A stretch of 64,000 nt of DNA, taken from assembly GCA_022393335.1 (NCBI GenBank), contig JAJEKB010019224.1, positions 63,810 through 127,809 of the forward strand. The letters run 5' to 3'. Shown one piece after another: positions 28,901 through 40,569 of the stretch. A program made the position numbers and the translations under genes. The notes under the pieces are model-generated. The model was not told the origin of the DNA, searched no databases, and saw nothing but the letters and a program-made list of their open reading frames with translations. Numbering within the stretch: the first letter of the stretch is position 1; every line of letters starts with the position of its first letter. The stretch comes from Macrotrachela quadricornifera (Eukaryota; Rotifera; Eurotatoria; Philodinida; Philodinidae).

Positions 28901-31900
28901 CGAAAACAATTTCAGATCAAAGTTTACCAGGTAAGAAAAACATAATCTACAAATCTTATGTAAAACTCATAGTACTACCAATTTGTTTTGTTCATTCATA
29001 TATGATAGGAAGAGAAAACTTATGCAAAGAAAAATAGTGAAAAGTGTTTTCAACAGTGAATAGGGACCTGTGAATTCTTCTAGACTCGAATCCAAGTTTG
29101 AGTTCACATCTAGATTTAATTTTAGACCTTATTGGTATCAGAGATGTCCATGGCGGTAGAGAATCTACCATTACTCCGTCGGCATGATATTCAACAGAAT
29201 ATTATAATCTCTAAAGCTATAAATCGTTTGAACTATAACTACTACTGCTAATCGATCGGATTCTTTAAGTCGTACAATACAATATATTTCATAGAGAGTT
29301 TCTATATGATACGATGAAAATTTCTTTCGCGTCGCGATGGTTTTTGAAAAAATTTACCGCTGCCATGGCCACCTCTAATTTGAATAAATGTATGCGAGAA
29401 AAGACAGCAACAAATAATTTTATATTTTGTTTTTTCTAAGAGTAATCAATAAAAAAAACTAAGTCCTTTATTTGATTATCTATATAAAAAACGCTAAATA
29501 TTAACAAAAATAAAACTCAAATCATACCCGTCCTGTATCGGATTCGTAAGCATTGAAAATAAAACAAAATTCTTACATTGTTACTGTGACGATGGAGAAG
29601 TAGATATAACGATTGATTTAACTATTATAAACTCAGAAAAGTGATAAATAACTCATGCCAGTCTACTAATCAGTCAAGCATTGGTACGGAAAAAACCCTA
29701 AAATTGTCAATTGTTCACAATACAAAAGTAAAATGACGTTTATGAAGAGTTAATACTGATTATAAGGTTTCAAAGCAATGTATTTGCATTATATTTGACA
29801 TTATCTTATAACAAATACAATTCTTTAAATCTATACGATCAAAACATAGGCAGATCATTCCATGTGAATCCTAGTCGTTTCTCGTGGAAAAATGTTAACT
29901 AGTTCTCTGAGCTACTATCAACATGATGCAAGAATAGAAATATCATTATGAATTTTTAATATCTGTGATCAGTTTTCAGGAACATTGTTGTCGTATTTTT
30001 TTATCAGTAAATTTTCTTCCTTCATTTTTTTCTATACACTCATTTCGAAATTTCACCCATTGCCACTATGTCATTTCTGACAGAATAAAATAAACTTGCC
30101 TAATACATATAGAACTGAGAGATGATCTGACATATATACGATGATATATTTCCATCCGATAAAAATAAATACCAAAGATATTTCGCGAAAATAATGAAAG
30201 TAATCGAAATTGTCAAATGATTTTAATTACTAGATGATTTTGACATAATACTATTGTATTTATCTGCTTGTTTATTTGTTCAGGTACAATCATTCAGGAT
30301 ATTCATCATAGAGATAACAATTCAAATCAATATTATATTCTATCTGGAGATAAATATGGTCTATTTGCAATAAATAATTTCGGTCAAATTTATTTGATTT
30401 CATCAATTCTAAATAGAACATCAGATGAATACTTTGAATTAATTATTCTTATATCTTCATCTTCAATATTTTATTGTCGTACTAATATATCAATAATTCG
30501 ATTACCTAAATGGCCTTATTTTACATGTCCTGTAGTGAGTTATTTATAATTTTTTTTTGTTTAATAAAATGAAAATATTTATTATCTAGATACCAATTGA
30601 ATGGATAATTGAAGAAGAATCTCCAATAGGTACAAGAATTGGTAATATTAAAGATTCATTACTAATAATAAATAATAATGTATCTCAATTTATTGAACAA
30701 ATTAATCTAACATTAATTAATAATAATGATTCTCAATCATTTCTTTTTAATTCTTCAACAGGTTTATTTATTTCTATTTCTCGTCTTGATTATGAACAAA
30801 AAACTTTTTATTCATTTTCTATATTACTTAATTCAAATGAATTTAATTGTTTATTAACAATATTAATTAAATTAATTAATATTAATGATAATTTCATATT
30901 TTTCGATCAAAATTCATTAATATATACTATTAATGTATATAATCCTATTCCATTTTATATTGGTCGTATACGTTTAATCGATATTGATCAATTACATTCT
31001 TTAGAATATAAATATTATCTTCAAAATTTTTCATCACAAATATCACTTGATTCAATAACTGGTTCACTTATTTTATATGATAAATTTAATCGAAAATTTT
31101 ATGGAGAAAAATTACAATATGAAATTCTTGCAATTGATTATTTTAATCAAAAAAATTTAACAGATATTTTAATAATTAATATTAATAATTGTAATTCTTT
31201 ATTTGAAAAAGATATTTACTATATAAATATAAATAAATCTAGTCAACCAGGAACAATTATTTTTCAAATTACAACATTAAATTATGATTCAATAATAAAT
31301 GAAAATATACATTATTATTTAATAAATTCTTCGTCTATTTTTTCAATTGATAAATATACAGGAAATATTTATTTGAATGAATTTATTCCATCAATAATAA
31401 CAAATTTTACATTGATTATTGAAGCAATTGATAATAGAATTAATTTAACTGATCGAATAAATATTTTTATATCGATTATAGATGATGATTATATTTATTT
31501 TAATTTAGAAAATCGAAATCAATGTTTTATTAATAATAATCAACCAAATGGAACAAAAATTTGTACAATTGGAAAAGATTCAATTGATTTTATTTTTTAT
31601 TTAATTCATCCAATGAATTTATTTGATATTTTATCAAATAATGGAACAATTATTAATCGAAAAATATTTAATTATGATATAGATGAACATGAATATAATG
31701 TGACAATAATTGTACAAGATCGAAAAAATCAGGTAATGAAAAAAATCATTATTGTTATATACAGAACGAGAAAAACAATGGTATTATGTCACGACTAGAA
31801 ATATGTGGGATTGATATTAAGACAGAAACTAAATAGAACTTGTAAGATTTTTTTGCATAATGTAGATCCTAGGAAGCTATGAATACTCTGGGAAGGATTT

Positions 31901-34900
31901 TTGTTGTTAGCTTATTGCTACTGAGATATTGTATTTTTAAAATATCTTTTAAAAAAAGTGCGTAGTTTCTACAGAAACACGAGAAAAATTTATTTTAAAA
32001 TTTTGACTTCAAGCATTGCATATAGATTAGCCATAATAAGTACATCAGAATTCACCGATGCATATAAGCAATGTAAAAGCATGATTTTACTATAGTCGTA
32101 TTTTAAGATAAGAACAATTTAAAGATCTAAAGTTTTCATTGTAAAATATTCTCAATGAGGCTTATCTCTGTACAAAGTTTCAAGTCCGAATTCGAAGTTC
32201 AATTTTTCTGATGTTCCTGAAAAGTAGTACCACGGCTTTCTATTAAAAAATAAAGTAAAATGCCATATCTCGGCTGCGATAAGCTAGCAGCATAAGCTCT
32301 TTCTAAATTTAACAGTTGAACAGTTTTTCTCAAAAATCGTCTCTGCACGCGAATATTCAAAATGAGTGTGTGTAGAAGAGCAACTTTTTTGTATCAAACT
32401 TGTTTTGATAAATTAGTTAATTGAATATTCAAAAATAGGAATGATTCACATAATATTCTTATAATTCTTTTTTTATTTTAGTCTACTTTATTATCATCAC
32501 TAAATCTTACAATATATCTTCGTAATTTAAATGATAATTCTTCAAAATTTTTAATAGATAATTTAACAACACTTGTTTATTTTTTTTATCCATCTATTAA
32601 TACAATTCTTTATAAAATTCAAGATATTAATAAAAATCAATCAAATTTAACTTATAAAATATTAAATAATAATAATTCATTAAATTATTCTCTTCGTATA
32701 TATTCAAATTTAACTGAACTTATTCTTATTAAACCTATTCTTAATAATCGTGAAGATATTTTAATTATTCGTATTTGGAATAATTCTATATTCTTTATAG
32801 ATATAAATATTCGTTTAATTTATTTTCAATATTATATTGAATATCCACAAATTCTTACACAAACAATTGATGGTTATATAAATTTTGAAAAAAATTCTTC
32901 AATTATTAATCTTGGTCAATTATTTATTCAAAAACATTCACAATATAAATTTATTTATTTTAATTTAATATCACATGAAAATTTTTTTCTTAAACAATTA
33001 TCAAATAATCAAACAGAACTTTATTTTAAATCATTTAATCAAACATCTTTAAGAAAATTTGAAATTTATTTAACAGCTATTATTATACATAAAACAATAT
33101 CAAAAATAAATTTTTTGAATAATAATACAAAATTTTTTTTTCCATCAATAATTAAACCTCAATTAATTAATATTAATCTTTGGCCTATTAATCATGATAT
33201 GTTAAATCAAACAATATCATTAAGAATAAATATTAATTCTAATACAACATATGAACAATTTATTATTCATAATTTATCATTAATACGTCAAAATTTAGCT
33301 AAAATTATTGGTATAAATATAACTTATATACATATATATACATTTGAATTAAAATTTAATCAAATTGAATTACTTATTGCTATATTACATTCAACATCTG
33401 AATATTATATAGATAAAAAATTTCTTTATAATTTATTAAAAAATTCTACAAATATTTCTGATAAAATTCTTATTGATCAATGTCAATTAAATTCATGTGA
33501 AAATAATGCTCTTTGTATAAGTGATATTTATTTATTAAATAATCAATATAATTATTTTTATTATAATACATATCAACGTTTAATACCAAAATATCAATGG
33601 AATATAAAATGTTTATGTCAAAATTTTTATTATGGAGAACGTTGTCAATTTAAAAAAAATCATCAATCACCATGTTTATCAAATCCTTGTTTATCAATGG
33701 AAAAATGTATTGAAATAAATTCAACATTATATTCATGTCAATGTATAGATAAATTATGTAATTATAAGGATAATTTTATGAAAAATTCATTTCAATGTAT
33801 TAATACCAATTCACCAACATGTCGAAGTGAGTTTTTCTATTATTACTATGCGATATATAACTATAAATAGATAGGAGTATTAAGTTGGTAGAGATATCCG
33901 TGAAAAAAAAATCTTAGAAGATTCTTCTAGGCTGAGACTCTCAAGTTTGGAAACTTTTTTTTTGTTGATTAAATTCAAATTCGACTCCCATGGATGCTAC
34001 TGTTAACGATAGAACTGATTATGACTTGGTATTTATAAGATCATCGTCATTACTGCTTGAAAAATATGTACTAGAGTTAATATCAAATCTTGAATGTTTG
34101 GATAACCTTCAAAGAGATTTCTTAAATGGATCTGAAATTTTTTAATATCATTATTCTTCTTTTATAGTTTCATTTGTTATATTCGAAACCTAAAATATTT
34201 ATAAAATCCTTATTATTAGTTGAAAAATATTTGATTTTTGGCAAAATTTCATGTATCTATTTAGATTTATCGAATACATTAACTTTTGATGGTTATAGTT
34301 TTGTTCAAATAAATCTAACAATGAATATAATACAATCTATAAATATAACATTAAGTTTTCGAACATATTCAATTCAAGGAAATCTATTTAAATTAATTTA
34401 TTTCGATGAAAAAACATTTAAATATCATCAAATAATTCTACAAATTATTGATGGTTATATAACTTTTAAATTAAATGAAAAAATTCTTTTACAATTAAAT
34501 CAAATATTAATTAATGATGGTCAATGGCATGATATTTATTTTTTAATAGATTATTTTCATTTAAATAATTATTATCTTCTACGACTTGATCATGTTTTCA
34601 GTAACAGAAATATTTTATTAGAAAAAATACAGTCAAATAAACTTATTCAATTAATATTTGGTACTAATTTTACTGGTTGTTTAAGTAATTTAACATTTAA
34701 TAATCAAATAATACATACTCAACAACACATTGAAAATAATTTTATTGATTTTATCGGTACAAATAATGGTTGTAATTTATCTAATATTACTAAAAAAATT
34801 TCAAATTATAATGATATTTGTTCATTATATCATCCATGTTATCATGGAGGTATATGTGCAAATTATGGATTAAATTTTATATGTAATTGTTCAGATTCAC

Positions 34901-36286
34901 GTTTTACAGGTCGTCAGTGTCAATTAGATTTACATCCATGTGAAAGTTATCCATGTCAATTTAATGAACAATGTATATCATTTCCATTAAATTTAAATAA
35001 AACATTTATATGTATAAATTCAATGATATCATTATCAATATTAACAAAAAGATTATTATATATTGGATTAATTATTATATTTAGTATATGTATTCTATTA
35101 ATATTTATTATTTATTATCGTAAAAAACAAAAAGAAAATTTTATTAAAGATAAACCATTAGTTACTGTACCGTTAATTATTCATAAATCATCATCAATAA
35201 CAAATCATATTGATAATTCAATGAAAACATTATTAAAATTAAATTATAAGAAAAAACAAATAAATAAAACTATGATATTTACGAATAACAATCATAATGA
35301 TTCAATTATAAATCGTTTTAATAATAGAGTAAGATATTATGGGTGAGGGTGCCTTTGGACATAAATTCAGTCAGATGTATAATTCTTCTCTTGTCTTTGA
35401 ATTTTTCATACACACTCTCAATATATCGAATCCTTTCAGAAAAATCTATCAAACAAGGATAGATTGAATAGAGTATGTATGCCATGATAATTTGATTCAT
35501 AGAAGTTCATGTCGGAAGAATTGATGTGAGTGACATTGATCCTCGAGATCTCATGCACACGCATCTGAAATTATATTTTTTAATGATGAAAATTTAAATT
35601 GCAGAAATTCTTTTATTTTAGTCAAGTAATTATAGATCGCATAAATCTCTAAATGATCATCGAGTAAGTTAAATAAAGTTCTGAAAAATAAAATTTGTAT
35701 ATTTTCATATAGAATAATCTAGAACATTATTCATCAATTGAACAAATAAATAATCCATCAGATAATTTACTTGTTCATTATAGTTCAATTGATTATGGTT
35801 AGTCATGGATAATTATTATTTATTTTACTTTTTATAAATATATTTATTTTAGATAATATAAATATTCATGATCGAATACTATTAACTCCTTTAATAAATA
35901 ATCGAGATCGTAAACATTCATGTCATTTTAATCATAATAATATATCTACATCAACATTATCTTCATCAAAAGAGCCTATCTATGCAAGAATAGTCAAAAG
36001 TAAATAAAACTTATCAAAGAAAGAAGAATTATTGAATATTTTTATTTTTATAGCACCAAAAATAGCAAATAGTGATATGAAAATTAGTCAACATCTTCGA
36101 TTAAAAAGATCAATAACTTTAACTTCAACATCATTTATAAAATCAATCAAACATGATGATAATGACACGAATGAATTAATAATAAAAGCAATAGCAACAA
36201 ATCGTTTAAGACATGCAAGTGATTCAGATCTTCTAAATAAAAAAAAATCAATTAGACAATACTCTTTTTTTCAAACGGAAGTGTAA
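16958..36286 (+). CDS. FAT-like giant atypical cadherin, 17 exons, about 4,092 aa
   Basis: Exons: 16958-17338, 17689-19091, 20097-20635, 20692-21372, 21981-22657, 22932-23345, 23393-23888, 24652-25901, 26848-28930, 30284-30534, 30590-31732, 32482-33826, 34220-35328, 35622-35663, 35713-35797, 35853-35999, 36054-36286. All junctions are GT-AG and phases match to the stop. The protein has a signal peptide, then about 3,400 residues of cadherin repeats with room for roughly 30 (for example INDINDNIPIC, IADINDNIPQF, FDSD, YDLDLYDNE). Cys-rich EGF units follow from about residue 3440 (CQLNSCENNALC) and 3504. A laminin G domain spans about 3575-3745, with another EGF at about 3754. A TM helix lies at about 3833-3854, and a tail of about 238 residues follows. 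This order is that of FAT/Fat-like cadherins, which act in planar polarity and epithelial adhesion. Many repeats have lost canonical DxNDN/LDRE residues. The exon 13 acceptor (34219/34220) was chosen because it keeps the frame; the nearer AG at 34167 would shift it. Confidence 0.9.
32165..32250 (+). repeat. Copy of a dispersed repeat in a FAT-like intron
   Basis: Within intron 11 of the cadherin gene, the segment TGTACAAAGTTTCAAGTC through ACCACGG resembles both arms of the inverted repeat at 53.75-54.03 kb (TGTGCAAAGTTCCAAGTC and TATGCAAAGTTTAAAGTC). Nearby CCATATCTC also recurs near 54.1 kb. This suggests one dispersed family, probably a decayed transposon. Confidence 0.45.
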
Positions 36287-38655
36287 TCTATAGAAATAGG
36301 AAAAACAAAACAGTGTATTATGTAATTTTACTCGGTGATTTTTCTCTCGATATTCTAAATGAATTATTAAATTAAATAAATATTCAGTTTTTCTTATGAA
36401 CACAATTATAATAATGATCACTATACAATGGTATAACGTTTCTTCAACTACATCAAGTCCTATAAAGTTCATTATATGTTAATAGATTTGCAAGACGTTG
36501 TTCCATAAAAATAAACCATTTCCGCTTCTATCATTTTAAATTTTTCTTTTTTTTCTATGACTATAAAAGTTCTGATGATTCGTTAAGACCGCTTTACATA
36601 TCAATCGATAGCTTTTGTTGAATTTTGTACAATATAATTAGGTGACACTCTTGAATATAGTTATCTGTTATATTATTCTATTCAATAATCACTCGATTAG
36701 TATCTTAATAATTCCAAGTAAGGTCTTTTAACATGTTATTCTCTTATAGTTTCGTTACTATAAGTACAACACGTACCAGAGAGTATCTCATTTTAAGGTT
36801 ATTTTCAGAAATATATTTTGTAAATTCTAATTGGAATTTTATTAATCCTGAATCTGTTAGAATATATGATGTAAAAGCGATTATATACAATATCATATAT
36901 TGAACAACAAGGTTAATATTAATAGAACCAAAGTAAAGATATTGTTTGTATAATTCCATGGCTTGAAATGTCTATATGATTTTTGTAAAAAAACCTACCT
37001 AAGTATTTGTGATGATAGGGAAGCGACATGAAGAGAGACGAATGAAAGAATACACGATCAGATATACCTGACATAGAGAATAAGTGCAGTATCCTTTTGC
37101 ACTAAGAAAAAATGGAATAATCGGTATGATCACTTCCAGAGTAAGTTAATGCAGAAAGAATACATTATGAAGTTATAATTTCTTTTTTTTTATACGTAAT
37201 AACTAGTGGTGTAACGGAAACTTTTAGGTTGATGGGCAACCTTCTCTTGTCTTGAAAAAAAAACAGTAGCTAATATGGGTAAGTCTATTGATAGATCAAA
37301 ATTTTTCTGTTCATTATCAGTACATATTTTTTTTTGATAGAAAAATTATACTGTAGTGTGGCACAGACATTTTTCTTAAAAAATAGGTTATTTCACATTT
37401 TGAGCTTTTCATTTATCTTCTTTTTGGTTTTACCACTGATAATAATCTATAACCAATGTTTTTGAAATAATGGAAAATAAAACAAAGTTACTTTTAATAC
37501 TAAAATTAGATAAATAATTTTTTGCATTCAAAACATGCTTGGTTTTTAATAATTGATTATTTATTTGACATATAGCCAAAAATATTGAATTTTATTGTTA
37601 AATTTCTAGATGATATAATACTTGTTTTGATATTATCAGAAAGTTAAGAAGCGTCTAGAATAATTTATATAGATGGTTTTTACTTTTACTGTACACTGAA
37701 ATTATATGATAAAATCTTATTTATAAAATTTATTTGTTTAATTCAATAATAAATATTATATTTTCAATCGAAATTAAACATTTTTTTGAAAAGTATAAAT
37801 AAATGGTACCTTCCTCCATTTTAGTAAAAATCTTTTATTTTGTTTATGTGATATAAAGGTAGGCTGGATATTAGCCTTTCAATCTGCACTTGAACGAGCT
37901 AAATTTGATCTTTTGTTAACTTTTTATTCGCTTTTTATGAAAAGCTAGTGTACAAAAATTGTTAAAATTTTACTCTTTAGTAAGAAGTAATAGAAGGTCT
38001 TCGTTACAAATAGTTTGTAGAAACACTAAAAAATGAACTTTCAACTTTTTAGAATTGTTTTGAGTTTTTTTCAAAATTAGTTTTCCATACATAGCGCTCA
38101 ATTGTGCCATAGATAATCACTCTCTAACTTTATTCGATCGGGTTAAAACTTTTACCACAAATATTTGAAACTACCCTTCAAAAGTGAAATTGATCATCTT
38201 CATTTTTGACTTCTCCCTCCAGATTTATAGAGTTTACAAGGACGAGAACATCGGTTTTGAAAATAATCTTTAGATATTTCTTTTATAAAAAAGCTCAAAA
38301 CTACTTTTGAGATATAGTCGTAGATCTTTGCGAAACAATTTTCAGCCCAATTTGACAACGTCTGATGAAGTTGTACAGTAGCACGGTAAGACCATATGAA
38401 AAATCCTACAATGACCTCTGTAAAAATTTTTTTTCGAACACATGTCCCGTTATTTTATGTACTCTATCTATAGTAGAAACTTCAGCCGGATCGACTTTGC
38501 CGTCTTCAAGATCTAGATATGGTCAAAAAAGGAGAGAAGGTACCCTCAAACTTTGTTATACATTAAATAAACACAAGAATTTTTAATATTATTCTCATAC
38601 TATATATATCTTTCTTTTTACTTGAATAGAACAAAATATTATAAATATTCTTTTG
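36287..38655. other. Intergenic region between the FAT-like and macrodomain-OTU genes
   Basis: About 2.4 kb. No gene is supported. The part from about 38080 to 38540 is less A+T-rich, with features like the other repeat debris (TTTTGAGATATAGTCG). It may be an old transposon remnant. A 73-codon frame there has no recognisable domain. Confidence 0.4.
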
Positions 38656-40227
38656 CTATCTCAAACTAAGAAGCGGTACAAAATGATTAGGTACCCAAAT
38701 TATATCCTTAGTTTTAGATTGAGCCATATAGTTACAATGTGAAAAAAGAATTTTCACTTCTTGATTTGATGTTGTTGTTGTTGTATCCGTCTTGGATTGT
38801 TTACTGTTTGTTGGATTTTTATTTATTATTAATGGTATAAATTTCGTATCATTTAATTTTTGATAATTCATGTCATCAACACCATTAACTTTAGGATAAA
38901 CACTTGTAACATTAATATTAAGTACAGTTGGTATACTTAATAGATCCCAAACAGCTGCAAAATTTGTATCATGCACCATTTCTTCTCGAACATATTTTTG
39001 AAAATTATCAAGAAGCATTGATAAAGGTTTATATTTCGTTTCATAATGTTTTACATTAAGTACAAGTTCAACAACGTTTCGAGCACGAAGTTCAACAGGT
39101 GTAATAGAAGATGCATCAATTGTTGCTGTACTATTTCCAGTTAGTTTAACAAATGTATTATAAAAACAATTTCCATCACCAACAATTGCCATTGGCATTA
39201 AATTACGGAAATGTTTATCACAATGATTTTGTACATAACGTTCAGCAGTATTGTCACGTTTATGAATATCTTGATTAAATATTTGAGTTGGTTTATATGT
39301 AAGTGGATAATCAGATAATATTGATTTTAATAAACTACATTCTTGTTGTAGATTATCAAATGATACTTTAGCAGCAAAACGTAATTGTTGTAAAACTTCA
39401 TTAAATATTTCTGAACGTGTTAGTTTTGAACAATGAACACATAAAATTTGTCGATCATTTGGTAATTCATGTTGTTTACAAAGAATACAATAATTAGTTA
39501 ATTCTGTTAATCTTTCTGCTGGTGGAGCACAAGATCGATCTTTTTCATCAATAACGCGAGCTTCTTTATTAACTTTTTGTGCATAATCAGTCCATTCTTG
39601 AACAAAAACCTCATAGTCATGTGGCTCAAATAAAATAAATCGAACATCTTGAACATTATATGAAAATTGTCGTACTGAATCAATAGCAACTTGTGCTGCT
39701 TCTTTTAAAGGAAAATGATTTGCTCCACATGATATTGCTGGATAAGCAATGGATGAAAGTGAATAAATATTAGCTAATGCTAATGATGTATGATAACATG
39801 ATTTTAAATTAAAAGTTGCTTGTGCTTCTTCATCTTTTTTATAAATTGGACCTACAGTATTGATAACAAAACGCGCACCATTTGGATCTCGATTAACTTT
39901 TGCAGTAAATATACGTGACTGTCCAATAGGACATGCATTGTGTTCCATTGCTTCGCTCATTGATTTCACTTGATCACTAAAAAACTTACCCATAACTTGA
40001 TGTATTTTAGTATCTAATCCTCCACTAGGCGTCATTGTCACATTAGTTGGATTAACAATAACATCACATATTTCTTTACTCAAATCACCTTGTCGAATGG
40101 TTACATTTAATGAACCATTAGTAAATTTAAAAACAACACTTGTTTTATCGAGTTTTTCAATCGTACTAAATAGAAGAATTCGATAACATTTGAATTACAT
40201 AGATATTAACACTTACATTCTATCCAT
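38656..40227 (-). CDS. Macrodomain-OTU fusion protein, about 506 aa
   Basis: A tiny first exon (40227-40217, encoding MDR plus two bases) is spliced by a 51-base intron to 40165-38656. The N-terminal third is a macrodomain: NPTN at about residue 42 (NAAN position), GGL, FVINTVGPIY, and AYPAISCGANHFP around residue 150 (the phosphate-binding loop position). A Cys pair set, CILC and CVHC (residues 230, 233, 246, 249), suggests a small zinc-binding link. The C-terminal third looks like an OTU cysteine protease: VGDGNCFYNTF gives Asp334 and Cys337, and NHFVPLL near the end gives His498. Macrodomains bind or remove ADP-ribose and OTU domains cleave ubiquitin chains. The fusion therefore could read one modification and remove another, for example in stress or antiviral responses. 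That role is inference. Catalysis by the macrodomain is uncertain because its loops are diverged. Confidence 0.8.
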
Positions 40228-40569
40228 TTTTTTTTTTTTTGTAAGTTTACTTATCTAAAAACACGTATTTTTTACATAAAAAAAAATTTCACTTCTGATT
40301 TTTTCATTGACGCTATACAGACACACTTTTTATCGATTCTGCTTAACAGCGACGAATAAAGAAATATATTTACTAAATAGTATTTTTGTTTTTCTGTTCT
40401 TCCTAGTGACGCATTAAATCAACAAAAGTATTTCACAACGTTATTTCACAAGTTTTTGACATATTTGCGGCAACTGTTTATTTTAAATATTTCACGTTGA
40501 TCTTCTTCTTTAACTTTATTATATGTTTTTAAAACAACAAAAAAAAAAGAAGTATAATCACTATTATTT
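40228..40569. other. Short intergenic region
   Basis: This separates the start of the macrodomain-OTU gene from the 3' end of the claudin-like gene, both on the minus strand. It is A+T-rich and I see nothing else in it. Confidence 0.5.

Noticed and set aside
34168..34219. Alternative acceptor at 34167 for FAT-like exon 13
   Set aside because: Using the AG at 34166-34167 with the donor at 33827 shifts the frame and gives a stop after eight codons. The AG at 34218-34219 keeps phase, although a different donor cannot be excluded.
38365..38586. 73-codon plus-strand frame with more balanced composition
   Set aside because: Lies in repeat-like DNA, has no recognised domain and no splice partners; kept only as repeat debris.
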